From the NCBI RefSeq assembly GCF_039544265.1, contig NZ_BAABLI010000034.1, forward strand, positions 104,976 to 168,975: a stretch of 64,000 bases of DNA, written 5' to 3'. The notes beneath the pieces are model-generated. The model did no database searches. It was given only the letters and a program-made list of their open reading frames with translations, and was not told where the DNA came from. Position 1 is the first letter of the stretch, and each line of letters begins with the position of its first letter. The position numbers and the translations under genes are program-made. This stretch comes from Corallincola platygyrae (lineage in GTDB: Bacteria > Pseudomonadota > Gammaproteobacteria > Enterobacterales > Neiellaceae). Below are positions 1-8,944 of the stretch, piece after piece.

Positions 1-1
1 T

Positions 2-262
2 GTGGCGGGTACAGGCTCTGCTACCTCGGGAAAACAGCCTTCACCGGTTGATGCTGCCTCTGTCGTCACGCCCGTAAGTTCGGGTTCAGCGTCCGTTTCT
101 GATCAACAACAATTGGCACTTCAACTGCTGCAAAGCCAGTCTACCAGCTACGATCAGCCTAGTAATCGTAATCTCAGAGCCGTTGATGCATACCGCCAAG
201 TAGACGAGGCCCCCAAGCGTGAAGAACTTAGTAACATCTTAGGTGTTGATCTTTACGCCTAA
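2..262 (+). CDS. C-terminal part of a hypothetical protein (truncated by window start)
   Basis: An open frame runs from the first bases to a TAA at 260-262. The GTG at position 2 is just the first in-frame start visible, and the real start is probably upstream of the window. The visible 86 residues are Ser/Gln/Ala-rich and low in complexity up to about residue 55. They end in a more conserved-looking charged tail (REELSNILGVDLYA). I do not recognise the family and assign no function. The frame is intact and the next gene follows in the same direction after 124 bp. Confidence 0.45.
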   Translation: MAGTGSATSGKQPSPVDAASVVTPVSSGSASVSDQQQLALQLLQSQSTSYDQPSNRNLRAVDAYRQVDEAPKREELSNILGVDLYA

Positions 263-386
263 ACCATCTGTTATTTGTACCGCTACAACGCTGATTAAAC
301 ATCGCAGGTGATCTGCTTTATGTTTCCAGTTGTAGGGTCAACAGACCAACTTAAACAAAAACAATAAAAGCTTCAGGGAGAAAAAA

Positions 387-1238
387 ATGAAACTCAGATT
401 TAATCGGTCAGCGCTGATGTTTTTAGCTGCGTCATTAACGTTAGGTAGTGCCGTGGCATTTGCTGAGAAGGCGGACCCTAAAGTCGCAACCTTAAAAGTT
501 CTGGCCGAAGATAGTCGTCGTGCCGAAGCCAATCTCACACGTAACCAATATCGCCACCCTGCCGAAACCCTCGCGTTTTTTGGTATTCAACCAGACATGA
601 CTGTGGTGGAGCTTTGGCCGGGACGTGGCTGGTATACCGAAATTCTGGCGCCTTATTTGAAACAGGAAGGGCAGTTTGTTGCAGCGGGTTTTCAGGTAGA
701 AGGTATTGATGAATCCAACCGCCGCTTGGCTTATCGCGCGAGGATCGGCAAAGAATATAGAGAAGCCATTGAGACCAATAAAGCATGGTGGGGCCCGGTG
801 ACAGAGACCATTTTGGCGCCGCCTACGCATCTGGATATTGCTCCCGAGGGCAGTGCGGATATGGTGTTAACTTTCCGCAACTTGCACAACTGGGAAATGA
901 ACGGCGAGATGGAGATGGTGTTTGCTGCCGTCCATAAAGCGCTTAAACCTGGCGGCGTATTTGGCGTTGTTGAGCATCGTTCCGCCGTTACCGATGATGA
1001 CAAAGCCCGTGCTAAGTCAGGTTACGTCAGTCAGGAAAGAACGATCGAAGCGGCTAAAAAAGCCGGGTTTGAGCTAGTAGCTTCTTCGGAAATTAATGCC
1101 AACGCCAAAGATACCAAAGACCATCCAAAAGGCGTATGGACGCTTCCCCCTACGCTGGCGCTGGGTGAGCAGGACCGAGAGAAATATTTAGAGATAGGCG
1201 AGAGCGATCGCATGACTCTGAAGTTTGTCAAAAAGTAG
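387..1238 (+). CDS. Secreted class I SAM-dependent methyltransferase-like protein (COG4798-like)
   Basis: This 283-residue protein begins with a clear signal peptide (cleavage likely after AFA at about residue 26), so it is exported. After that comes a methyltransferase-like fold. A motif-I-like segment VVELWPGRGW lies at about residues 73-82, and LKPGGVFGVVEH at about 190-200 resembles the post-motif-III region. Such predicted exported methyltransferases exist as a family (COG4798), but their substrate is unknown. The Gly-rich loop has Trp-Pro where soluble enzymes usually have Gly/Cys-Gly, so SAM binding needs testing. The start is supported by AGGGAG just upstream of the ATG. The hydrolase gene follows within 8 bp, suggesting co-transcription. 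Confidence 0.75.
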   Translation: MKLRFNRSALMFLAASLTLGSAVAFAEKADPKVATLKVLAEDSRRAEANLTRNQYRHPAETLAFFGIQPDMTVVELWPGRGWYTEILAPYLKQEGQFVAAGFQVEGIDESNRRLAYRARIGKEYREAIETNKAWWGPVTETILAPPTHLDIAPEGSADMVLTFRNLHNWEMNGEMEMVFAAVHKALKPGGVFGVVEHRSAVTDDDKARAKSGYVSQERTIEAAKKAGFELVASSEINANAKDTKDHPKGVWTLPPTLALGEQDREKYLEIGESDRMTLKFVKK

Positions 1239-1245
1239 TCGCAAA

Positions 1246-2124
1246 ATGATGCATGAGCATTTGCTAGATGTTGAGGGCCGCAGTATCGCGGCCCTTTCCA
1301 CACATAAAGCGTTACCATCACAACCCATTCTCTGTTTTCATGGATGGCTGGACAATGCCGCCAGCTTTATTCCGCTGATGCAGGCCGCGCCAGAGCTACC
1401 CTGGCTGGCAATCGATTGGCCTGGCCATGGTCACTCCTATCATAAGCAGGAGCAGTATCACTTTGTCGATTATGTCGATGAGGTTTATGCCCTCTATCAA
1501 TTGTTTGGCAACCAACCATTGAACTTGGTGGGACACAGTTTAGGCGGACTGGCTGCAGCCATGTTTGCAGGGAGCTTTCCTGACAAAGTTAAACACCTGG
1601 TGTCCATAGAAGCGGTTGGTCCCATGGCCTGGGCCCCAGAAACAGCACCAGAGATCCTGCGTAAGGCGATTTTAAGCCGGCGTCGCCAACCACGGGCTGT
1701 TTCAAGCTATCAAACAGAGCAAGAAGCAATTGAGGCGCGTGTTGCGGCACAGCCATGTCTGCCTGAGGCGGCTGCTAAGTTGCTAGTAACACGTAATCTG
1801 GAGCAAAAAGATTCTGGTTGGCATTGGCGCTCAGATCCTAAGCTTCGCACCTTGTCGCCACTCAGGGTGACACCTGCACAGGCTGAAGCCTGGGTGAGGG
1901 CAGTGTCGGCGCCGACATTGGTCGTAGAAGGTGTTTCTGGCTATGAGATGGTCAAGCAGGCAATCAGTGAGCGAAGATCCTGGTTTCAAACGCTGACACT
2001 GGAGCGGATTGGTGGGGGCCACCACCCCCATATGGAATCTGCGGATCGGCTGGCAACACTTGTCAGAGCGTTCTTAAACCCTGATCCAGACACCAATAAT
2101 TGTGGGCTGGAGCAAATACTTTAA
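1246..2124 (+). CDS. Alpha/beta hydrolase
   Basis: This is a 292-residue alpha/beta-hydrolase-fold protein. Visible elements are the oxyanion-side HGWLDNAASF at about residue 32, the nucleophile elbow GHSLGG with Ser98, and a C-terminal GGGHHPHME that supplies the catalytic His. There is no signal peptide, so it is probably cytoplasmic. I chose the ATG at 1246, 7 bp after the upstream stop. An in-frame TTG at 1225 would overlap the methyltransferase gene and has no ribosome site; the ATG at 1249 is also possible. Substrate cannot be predicted; small ester hydrolases of this type often sit next to fadD in gammaproteobacteria. Confidence 0.8.
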   Translation: MMHEHLLDVEGRSIAALSTHKALPSQPILCFHGWLDNAASFIPLMQAAPELPWLAIDWPGHGHSYHKQEQYHFVDYVDEVYALYQLFGNQPLNLVGHSLGGLAAAMFAGSFPDKVKHLVSIEAVGPMAWAPETAPEILRKAILSRRRQPRAVSSYQTEQEAIEARVAAQPCLPEAAAKLLVTRNLEQKDSGWHWRSDPKLRTLSPLRVTPAQAEAWVRAVSAPTLVVEGVSGYEMVKQAISERRSWFQTLTLERIGGGHHPHMESADRLATLVRAFLNPDPDTNNCGLEQIL

Positions 2125-2251
2125 ACAAGCGTTTTATATTCTTCTCATTTGTGTGCATACTTGCCTGTTAAGGTGAAATGCCCAAACCCTACATTCACCC
2201 ATATAATCATAACGAGTGGCGTCTTAAACGCCTGAAAATGAGGAGAAGCCC

Positions 2252-3934
2252 GTGGAGAAGGTCTGGCTAAAACGATACCCCAAAGGGGTTTCAGAATTTA
2301 TTGATCCTGACCACTATTCATCTCTGCTGGATATTTTTGAAGGCGCTTTTAGTCGTTACGCCGACCAACCCGCCTTTATCAATATGGGGCAGACGATGAC
2401 TTATCGTCGTCTAGAAGAACAATCCCGCGCCTTTGCTGCGTATTTGCAACAGGATTTAGGCCTTGAGAAGGGCGATCGTGTTGCTGTCATGATGCCAAAC
2501 CTGCTGCAATACCCAATCGCCCTTTGCGGTATTCTGCGAGCCGGCATGGTGGTGGTAAACGTCAACCCCTTGTATACGCCACGAGAATTGAAGCACCAGC
2601 TTACCGATTCCGGCACCAAAGCCATCGTCATCTTGTCGAACTTTGCCCATACGCTGGAAAAAGTGGTTGATGAGACTCCGGTTAAACACGTTATTTTGAC
2701 CAAGTTAGGTGACCAGCTAAGTGGCCCTAAACGTCCATTGGTTAACTTTGTTGTTCGCTACGTTAAGCGTTTAGTGCCCAAGTACAATCTGCCGGGTGCT
2801 TTGTCATTGCGTCGTGCATTGTCTCGCGGCAAACATATGCAGTACATCAAGCCGGAACTGACCGGTGGAGATTTGGCTTTCCTGCAGTATACCGGCGGCA
2901 CCACTGGCGTCGCGAAAGGGGCCATGCTGACACACCGCAACATGGTAGCAAACCTCGAACAGGTGCGAGAGGTTATTGGGCCGCTGCTTGAGCAGGGCAA
3001 AGAGTTCGTGGTGACTGCGCTGCCGCTTTATCACATCTTCGCTCTGACCGCGAACATGCTTACCTTTATGCAGTTAGGTGCCAAGAACTTACTTATCACC
3101 AACCCAAGGGATATGCCTAACTTTGTCAAAGAGTTGGCCAAGTACCCGTTTACCGTGATAACCGGCGTAAACACCCTGTTTAATGGGCTGCTAAATACCC
3201 CAGGCTTTTCTGAACTCAATTTCAAACAGATGCGTCTGTCGTTGGGCGGCGGTATGGCCGTGCAACGAGCGGTTGCAGAGCGTTGGCAGGAAACCACGGG
3301 TAAGCCATTGCTGGAAGGTTATGGTTTAACTGAGTGTGCGCCGTTGGTGACGGTATCCCCATACGACTGCACTGGTTTCAGCGGTACCATTGGTGTTCCA
3401 GCGCCATCGACGGAAGTACGTATTGTAAATGAAGAGGGCATGGAGCAGCCTATCGGTGAAGCAGGTGAACTTCAGGTGAAAGGGCCGCAGGTAATGAAGG
3501 GCTACTGGCAGCGCCCAGATGCTACGGCAGAAGTGCTGAAAGACGGCTGGTTTGGTACTGGGGATATTGCCACCTGTGATGAAGAGGGCTTCTTCCGCAT
3601 CGTTGACCGCAAAAAAGATATGATTCTTGTGAGTGGCTTTAACGTGTTCCCTAATGAGATTGAAGACGTGGTAGCCCTGCACAATGATGTCATTGAGTGT
3701 GCGGCGATTGGTGTGCCCCATGATGTCAGCGGCGAGATCGTTAAGTTGTTTGTCGTTCGTCGAGACGAGAAGCTGGGCCAGGAAGAGGTGATTCGCCACT
3801 GCCGTAAGAACCTTACCGCCTACAAAGTGCCAAAAATTGTTGAGTTCCGTGAGGAACTACCAAAGACCAATGTTGGCAAAATTCTGCGTCGCGAACTTCG
3901 CGATGAGGAGTTAAAGCAAGCTCAAACAGCTTGA
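2252..3934 (+). CDS. fadD: Long-chain-fatty-acid--CoA ligase FadD
   Basis: FadD activates long-chain fatty acids to acyl-CoA using ATP, at the inner face of the cytoplasmic membrane, feeding beta-oxidation. The 560-residue length and the N-terminus (EKVWLKRYP, then NMGQTMTYR and MMPNLLQYP) match enterobacterial FadD closely. The AMP-binding P-loop YTGGTTGVAKG is at residues 213-223. The FACS signature region (DGWFGTGDIA to GFNVFPNEIED) lies around residues 435-475, and the C-terminal catalytic Lys region (KTNVGKILRREL) is present. The start is a GTG with AGGAGA 7 bp upstream; non-ATG starts are also usual in this family. It is followed by a strong terminator and then rnd, an order shared with many gammaproteobacteria. 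I could not identify a convincing FadR site in the 127-bp leader. Confidence 0.97.
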   Translation: MEKVWLKRYPKGVSEFIDPDHYSSLLDIFEGAFSRYADQPAFINMGQTMTYRRLEEQSRAFAAYLQQDLGLEKGDRVAVMMPNLLQYPIALCGILRAGMVVVNVNPLYTPRELKHQLTDSGTKAIVILSNFAHTLEKVVDETPVKHVILTKLGDQLSGPKRPLVNFVVRYVKRLVPKYNLPGALSLRRALSRGKHMQYIKPELTGGDLAFLQYTGGTTGVAKGAMLTHRNMVANLEQVREVIGPLLEQGKEFVVTALPLYHIFALTANMLTFMQLGAKNLLITNPRDMPNFVKELAKYPFTVITGVNTLFNGLLNTPGFSELNFKQMRLSLGGGMAVQRAVAERWQETTGKPLLEGYGLTECAPLVTVSPYDCTGFSGTIGVPAPSTEVRIVNEEGMEQPIGEAGELQVKGPQVMKGYWQRPDATAEVLKDGWFGTGDIATCDEEGFFRIVDRKKDMILVSGFNVFPNEIEDVVALHNDVIECAAIGVPHDVSGEIVKLFVVRRDEKLGQEEVIRHCRKNLTAYKVPKIVEFREELPKTNVGKILRRELRDEELKQAQTA

Positions 3935-3991
3935 TCTACGGATAAGATTCTAGCTGATAGGCAAAGATAAACACGCCGTAGTGCTTTATTG

Positions 3992-4031
3992 AAAGGTGTT
4001 GCCCCGTTAAGATCGGGGCAACGCCTTTTTT
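3992..4031 (+). terminator. Intrinsic terminator after fadD
   Basis: A 15-bp nearly perfect stem (3992-4006 with 4014-4028, one G-U pair) encloses a 7-nt loop and runs into a T tract, 58 bp after the fadD stop. Confidence 0.88.
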
Positions 4032-4048
4032 AATCAAAGTAGTTTCCC

Positions 4049-5194
4049 GTGACAGATATCCTTTCATCGGCCGAATATGTCGATTCCCAGACTCGCCTTC
4101 TTGCTTTGTGTCAGCAGTGGCGTCAGGCCAAGGTACTGGCGATCGATACTGAATTTGTCAGGGAGAGAACGCTTTATCCTCGCTTAGGTTTGATTCAGAT
4201 TTGCGATGATATTGGTACCTACCTGATAGACCCATTACCAATCGAAGACTTTCGGGATCTCGCCGCCATCCTGGCAGATCAATCCATCGTTAAAGTGCTG
4301 CATGCCTGTGGTGAGGATTTGGAAGTGTTTAGGCACCATTTGAATGTGGTACCCGCGCCTGTATTCGATACGCAGATCGCAGCCACCTTTGCAGGATTAG
4401 CGGTGAACCCTGGTTATGGCAAGCTGGTGGAGTTGCTGCTTGGCGAGGTACTGGCGAAAGAGCATGCACGTACCAACTGGCTGCAGCGGCCACTGTCTGA
4501 TGCTCAGCTGGAGTACGCGGCGCTGGATGTCGATTTTCTCTTTAAGATTTACCCGCAGTTGCTTGAGAAATTGACCGCGCAGAATTGGTTGGAGGCTTGT
4601 CAGCAAGAGTGCCAGCGTTTTGTGAATGAGCGGCTTAAACAAACACCTAAGTCATTGCAATACAGGGATATTAAGAACGGCTGGTTGTTAAAGCCCGCTG
4701 AGTTGGCTGTGTTGCAGGAGCTGGCTGTTTGGCGAAATCAAGAGGCCAGAGAGAGAGATTTACCGCTGGGTTTTGTTTGTAAGGATGAACAGCTGATCGC
4801 TTTTGCGCAGAAACAACCGCAGTCGATGCATGATCTACGACAGTTGGGCGGCCTGCCTCCTTCGGTTATTCGAAAGTACGGCAGTAAGATACTTGAGGCC
4901 ATCGAACATGGTCAGTCCTGGCCTGAAGAGGCCTATCCAGCAAAACTCACTCGTTTGATCGACTATAGCGATTACAAACCCGCGCTCAAGAAGCTAAGAG
5001 CGGCTGCTGAGTCCGCTGCGGAAACTACGGGGCTTCCGGTGGAACTGGTAGCGTCAAAGCGTCTGCTAAATGACTTTCTCAGTTACCAATGGAAATGGGA
5101 TGAAGAAGAGAAACAGGCCCGAGGGGAGCCAGCCATAACGCAGGCATGGCGCAAGCCTTTTTTTGCTGAGGTTTGCGACGAGCTTTCAGCTTGA
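4049..5194 (+). CDS. rnd: Ribonuclease D
   Basis: RNase D is a 3'-5' exoribonuclease that trims tRNA and other stable RNA 3' ends. The 381-residue protein has the DEDDy catalytic residues in order: D33 and E35 in AIDTEF, D90 in HACGEDLEVF, and Y155/D159 in LEYAALDVDF. An HRDC domain follows at about residues 210-290, as in the E. coli enzyme. The start is GTG at 4049; the upstream ribosome site is weak. It lies directly behind the fadD terminator, so it probably has its own promoter within the short gap or receives read-through. Confidence 0.96.
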   Translation: MTDILSSAEYVDSQTRLLALCQQWRQAKVLAIDTEFVRERTLYPRLGLIQICDDIGTYLIDPLPIEDFRDLAAILADQSIVKVLHACGEDLEVFRHHLNVVPAPVFDTQIAATFAGLAVNPGYGKLVELLLGEVLAKEHARTNWLQRPLSDAQLEYAALDVDFLFKIYPQLLEKLTAQNWLEACQQECQRFVNERLKQTPKSLQYRDIKNGWLLKPAELAVLQELAVWRNQEARERDLPLGFVCKDEQLIAFAQKQPQSMHDLRQLGGLPPSVIRKYGSKILEAIEHGQSWPEEAYPAKLTRLIDYSDYKPALKKLRAAAESAAETTGLPVELVASKRLLNDFLSYQWKWDEEEKQARGEPAITQAWRKPFFAEVCDELSA

Positions 5195-5204
5195 TCGCAC
5201 AACT

Positions 5205-5235
5205 TGGCTACTTGCTTCCCTCATCCAAGTAGCCA
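5205..5235. repeat. Inverted repeat after rnd
   Basis: A perfect 10-bp inverted repeat (5205-5214 and 5226-5235, arms TGGCTACTTG and CAAGTAGCCA) with an 11-nt loop, 10 bp after the rnd stop. There is no T tract behind it, so it is at most a 3'-end-protecting hairpin rather than a standard intrinsic terminator. Confidence 0.5.
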
Positions 5236-5375
5236 GGTTATAGATCTCTGATCTATGTCTTCGAATTAAGCCGATTTTTTTCGTATCTTCAGAGTCTTAC
5301 CTTTTTGATTTTGTTCGCATGTGCACACATTGCAGAGAGATAAGTAGTACTTTGCCTGATTAGGTTTGTATAGCT

Positions 5376-6293
5376 TTGGATATGAAAGAACGGATTGATA
5401 ATGGGGCAAAGGTCGAGATTGAGCAGCTCAAGTATGCGCTCGATAACGTGCCCGCATATGTCTACATCAAGAATGCACACTCCCAATACCTTTATGCCAA
5501 CCGTCTGACGCTCGACCTTTTCGGGTGTACAGAGACCACTCTATTCGAATTCACTGATAACGATTTTTTTCCACCCGAAACGGTAACTCGTTTAAGAGAA
5601 GTCGATCTTAGAGTTTTAGCTGGGGAGCATACTCAGGAGGAGATAACCGTAGATAATCCTGATGGTAGTCAGACGTTTTATTGGGAGGTAAAGACGCCAG
5701 TCAGAAGCACTTCCGAGCCGGAAAAGATCATTGGGATATTGGGGATCTCGACGGACATAACAGACAGGAAATTGCTGGAAGAGAAGTTGCAACATGCGGC
5801 TTCAACAGATGAACTGACGGGATTGGCAAACAGACGGATGTTGTATGACCGGTTGACTCACGCCTTACTGATCAGCAAACGTCATCAAATATATGGTGCG
5901 GTGATCTTTGTCGATATCGATCGCTTTAAATCTCTCAATGATGCCTATGGTCACTTGGTTGGCGACAAGTACCTGATTGAGGTGGCTCAACGCATCAAAT
6001 CTGTTGTCCGAGACTACGATACGGTTGCAAGATTGGGTGGTGACGAGTTTGTGGTACTGCTGGAGAGTTTAGAAACTGATGAGAACCTGGCTCGTAAAGA
6101 TGCTGATGAAATAGCGAGTAAAATTCAATCATCCATTCAGCAACCTTTCCAGATGAATGACCTTATCTATCAAGGCTCAGTGAGCACAGGGATATCATTG
6201 TTTTTGGGGGTTAAGCGTACTGCCGAAGAGCTTCTCGCAGATGCTGACGACTCGATGTACAAACTTAAGCGAAGTCGATTAGCTGAGTGCTAA
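5376..6293 (+). CDS. PAS-GGDEF diguanylate cyclase
   Basis: The 305-residue protein joins an N-terminal PAS domain (about 20-130; core LDNVPAYVYIKN, closing ISTDITDRK) to a GGDEF domain (about 140-302). The GGDEF motif is exact at residues 221-225. An inhibitory-site RxxD (R212-D215) sits five residues before it, so product inhibition by c-di-GMP is expected. TDELTGLANRR marks the domain start. There is no membrane segment, so this is a cytoplasmic sensor, with the signal bound by PAS unknown. The start is TTG at 5376 or ATG at 5382, and neither has a strong ribosome site. It is transcribed alone, between two hairpins. Confidence 0.93.
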   Translation: MDMKERIDNGAKVEIEQLKYALDNVPAYVYIKNAHSQYLYANRLTLDLFGCTETTLFEFTDNDFFPPETVTRLREVDLRVLAGEHTQEEITVDNPDGSQTFYWEVKTPVRSTSEPEKIIGILGISTDITDRKLLEEKLQHAASTDELTGLANRRMLYDRLTHALLISKRHQIYGAVIFVDIDRFKSLNDAYGHLVGDKYLIEVAQRIKSVVRDYDTVARLGGDEFVVLLESLETDENLARKDADEIASKIQSSIQQPFQMNDLIYQGSVSTGISLFLGVKRTAEELLADADDSMYKLKRSRLAEC

Positions 6294-6351
6294 TTCTTGG
6301 TTTATCCGGGAACTTTGCTCGAACCGAAGTCATACGTTCGACGGTTAAAGC

Positions 6352-6381
6352 AAAAACCGCAGTGTGAGACTGCGGCCTTTT
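6352..6381. terminator. Bidirectional terminator between convergent genes
   Basis: A stem CCGCAGT/ACTGCGG (6357-6363 with 6369-6375) and a 5-nt loop are flanked by an A tract on the left and a T tract on the right. It can stop the GGDEF gene rightward and the small secreted gene leftward. Confidence 0.8.
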
Positions 6382-6404
6382 ATCAACAAGAAAGCGCTAA
6401 AAAT

Positions 6405-6728
6405 CTATTTCTTGCCCGGGGTGGGTAACCCTGTCATACGTTCAACAGAGTCCAAAACCTCACCGTGCTGACGGATATAAGATTCGACTAATGCCTGCCA
6501 TGCTGAACAGTAACCTTCCTGATCTATGATGATCTGAAGTTCTTCTGAGCTTAAGCCCACTTGAGATACACCTTCCAGCTCTCCTTGTTCTGGCGCATTG
6601 TTCAGAACAATAAAGCCTTCGAGTTGCTGGTAACACTCCTGCTCCATTGGAGATACGCCATCTGGCATTTCAGCCATTACAGGCGCAGCCAATAGTGCCA
6701 TCAATAGTAAACTTACTCTTCTTAACAT
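6405..6728 (-). CDS. Small secreted hypothetical protein
   Basis: A 107-residue protein with a typical signal peptide (MLRRVSLLLMALLAAPVMA, then EMPDG), so probably periplasmic. The mature part is acidic, with two cysteines (in QECYQQLEG and EGYCSAWQ) that could form a disulfide. I do not recognise the family. The ATG at 6728 is chosen because AGGA lies 7 bp before it; a GTG two codons upstream would place the ribosome site too close. It is convergent with the GGDEF gene and shares its terminator. Confidence 0.7.
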   Translation of the reverse strand: MLRRVSLLLMALLAAPVMAEMPDGVSPMEQECYQQLEGFIVLNNAPEQGELEGVSQVGLSSEELQIIIDQEGYCSAWQALVESYIRQHGEVLDSVERMTGLPTPGKK

Positions 6729-6891
6729 TGTCACATCCTGAGACTTCGCACTTGCTACTCGAAAATTTGAGTCGGCAATGATTATTTCATTTTCAAAAGG
6801 TTAACATGATTTTATTTTGCTGCATTAGCGGCATATTCTAACGCAAATTCTGCCTACACTTAACGAAAGGAACTGTGATCAGGTGAACGTG

Positions 6892-8745
6892 ATGGGAAAA
6901 TTACTGAAAGGCTTAGCCATCGTTGTCGGCGTATTGATCGCCATTATTGTTGTGGTATTGATGATTTTTGACCCCAACAAATACAAACCAGAAATCACTA
7001 CGCAAGTGGAACAACATACTGGTAGGACACTGCGTATTGAGGGAGATATCGGCTTACAGTTATTCCCATCCATCGGTTTTGCCGTCGACGGCGTTTCGCT
7101 GAGTAATGCTGCGGGCTTTCCGGAGCAACCCATGTTGCAGGTGGAATCAGTTTCTGTGGCGGTAGATCTCATGCCTCTGCTAAGCGGGCAGATTGTTATT
7201 GATGAAGTCGCGTTGTCTGGTGCGACTCTTCGTATCCAGACCAAGGACGGGGTAACTAACCTAGATGACCTAGCTTCAGAGTCAGAGCCTGAAGTGGATA
7301 AGCCTGAAGAGCCGCAGGCTCCGGCCGCTGAAAAGTCACTACTTCCTAACGGTTTTTACCTTGGAGGTGTATCGCTCAGCGATTTATCACTGGTTTCCGA
7401 AGACTTAACAGCCAACACACGCCAACAAGTTGTCGTAGAGCAGTGTTTCCTGGGGCCGGTTGCTGCAGGTATGAAGGGAAGACTTGATTGTCAGATCGAT
7501 TTGAGTACGCCAGAGTTAACTGCGGCTCTGGGACTAACCGGTGAGTTGACCATCCCAGAGCAACAGAACCAGATCTCGATTAGCAGTTTAGAGTTGAATT
7601 TGGAGGCCGAGGGCGAAGCCTTACCTAAGGGCAAAGCGAAGCTGGAGATTTCTACCAATTTGAACTACCTGCTTGAAGACAAGCTCGCTTCACTCAAGCC
7701 GTTAACGATTGATCTTGATGGTCAGCGCCTGGATGGCAGTTTATCCGTGGCCCATCATTCGGTGCCAGTTGTTCGATTTGAGCTGGCCTCTGATCTCATT
7801 GATGTTGACGCATTGCTACCACCACAACAGGAAGGTCAGGCTGAACATGCTGACGAGGAAGGTGCTCCTGCTGGGCCAGCTGAGGAGCCCAATCTACAAG
7901 GGCTTAAAGGGTTAGATGTTTCCGGCACGCTGGCAGTGAAACTGCTCAAAGCGAGTGGGCTGGAAGTTCAGGACCTATCGTTGGCAGTCAAAATTTCAGA
8001 GGGCCAAGCCAGCGTTGCGCCGCTTCTGGCTAAATTTTATGGCGGCGACATTGCTTTGTCTGCCCATGTGAATGGTAATCCGTATCCTGCAAGTTACGAG
8101 TTGAGTTCTCAGGTTCGCGATGTAGAGGCGTTGCCTCTGGTGAAAGCATTGGCAGAGAAAGAACTTATTTCAGGTAAAGCCAGCGTGAGCATGCGGGTGA
8201 AAGGGGTCGGTTTGACACCTGATGCAGTCAAAGCGAAAGCGCAGGGCAGGGGGAATTTTGAATTCAAAGACGGTGCGGTTAATGGCATCAACGTGCCTCA
8301 CTTGATCCGTTCGACTTATGCCACATTGACTGGTAGCGAAGCTGAACAAAATGCGCCTCAAAAAACTGATTTCACTTCTCTTACCGGTTCTTTCAACATT
8401 AAAGATGGCTCAGTTACCAACCCAGATCTTCTTATGATGTCGCCGCTGCTTAGGCTCAACGGTAAAGGCAATGTCAATTTACTGAAAGAGGATATGGATT
8501 ATCGTCTGTTGGTGGCGCTTGTTGCCAGCCTGGAAGGGCAGGGAGGTAAAGGCACCGATGACCTGACCGATGTTGAGATCCCGCTGCATATATCCGGTGC
8601 TATGACCGCGCCTGACATTTCATTGGATTTGGAATCGGCGATGAGCCAAAAACTTAAGGGTGATTTAGAAGGGAAACTGGACGAAAAGCTTAAGGAAAAC
8701 GAGAAGCTCAAATCGTTGAAAGATAAACTGGGCGACTTTTTGTAA
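6892..8745 (+). CDS. AsmA family protein
   Basis: AsmA-like proteins are inner-membrane-anchored, mostly periplasmic proteins with a chorein-like bridge fold, implicated in moving phospholipid between membranes. Here a single N-terminal membrane helix is followed by DPNKYKPEI and RTLRIEGDIGLQLFPSIGF, the AsmA N-terminal signature. A C-terminal AsmA-like domain at about 400-600 contains the conserved LLRLNGKGNVNL and ends in a Lys-rich tail. Length is 617 residues, close to the E. coli protein. An acidic Pro/Glu-rich linker (about 125-150) interrupts the N-terminal half. I favour the ATG at 6892, which has AGGTGA 5 bp upstream; GTG codons at 6883 and 6889 are alternatives. Confidence 0.92.
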   Translation: MGKLLKGLAIVVGVLIAIIVVVLMIFDPNKYKPEITTQVEQHTGRTLRIEGDIGLQLFPSIGFAVDGVSLSNAAGFPEQPMLQVESVSVAVDLMPLLSGQIVIDEVALSGATLRIQTKDGVTNLDDLASESEPEVDKPEEPQAPAAEKSLLPNGFYLGGVSLSDLSLVSEDLTANTRQQVVVEQCFLGPVAAGMKGRLDCQIDLSTPELTAALGLTGELTIPEQQNQISISSLELNLEAEGEALPKGKAKLEISTNLNYLLEDKLASLKPLTIDLDGQRLDGSLSVAHHSVPVVRFELASDLIDVDALLPPQQEGQAEHADEEGAPAGPAEEPNLQGLKGLDVSGTLAVKLLKASGLEVQDLSLAVKISEGQASVAPLLAKFYGGDIALSAHVNGNPYPASYELSSQVRDVEALPLVKALAEKELISGKASVSMRVKGVGLTPDAVKAKAQGRGNFEFKDGAVNGINVPHLIRSTYATLTGSEAEQNAPQKTDFTSLTGSFNIKDGSVTNPDLLMMSPLLRLNGKGNVNLLKEDMDYRLLVALVASLEGQGGKGTDDLTDVEIPLHISGAMTAPDISLDLESAMSQKLKGDLEGKLDEKLKENEKLKSLKDKLGDFL

Positions 8746-8761
8746 ATCACGACTTTGATAC

Positions 8762-8791
8762 TTGCATATCGCGGCGGCTTTACGCTATAGT
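8762..8791 (+). promoter_or_regulatory. Likely promoter of the SRP RNA gene
   Basis: TTGCAT (8762-8767) and TATAGT (8786-8791) with 18-bp spacing lie just before the SRP RNA. A GC-rich discriminator follows, as is typical of stable-RNA promoters. Confidence 0.55.
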
Positions 8792-8810
8792 CGCCGCGCC
8801 TTTCGGGGCT

Positions 8811-8938
8811 GTGTTATGGTGGCCTTATTGGTCCCCCCGCAACGATAGTTTGTGAATCTGGTCAGGCCCGGAAGGGAGCAGCCACAGCAGATGACTCGTG
8901 TGCCGGGGTGTGGCTGGTAAGGTCGCCACCCCCAACAC
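8811..8938 (+). ncRNA. ffs: 4.5S signal recognition particle RNA
   Basis: This is the RNA scaffold that binds Ffh and targets nascent membrane proteins. The conserved apical domain is present: CAGGCCCGGAAGGGAGCAGCC, with the GGAA tetraloop region, and the opposing strand ending GTGTGCCGGGGTG. The distal helix is formed by GGTGGCCTTA (8819-8828) with TAAGGTCGCCACC (8918-8930). Outer ends GTGTT and AACAC also pair. A T-rich run follows at 8939-8946. The exact mature 5' and 3' ends cannot be read from sequence alone, and the core (about 8819-8930) is the safest part. Confidence 0.93.
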
Positions 8939-8944
8939 TTTTCT

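Noticed and set aside
2125..2251. FadR operator upstream of fadD
   Set aside because: No sequence close enough to the FadR consensus was found in the leader.
3326..3799. 157-codon minus-strand ORF inside fadD
   Set aside because: It is antisense to the conserved FACS region; the composition is that of a shadow frame.
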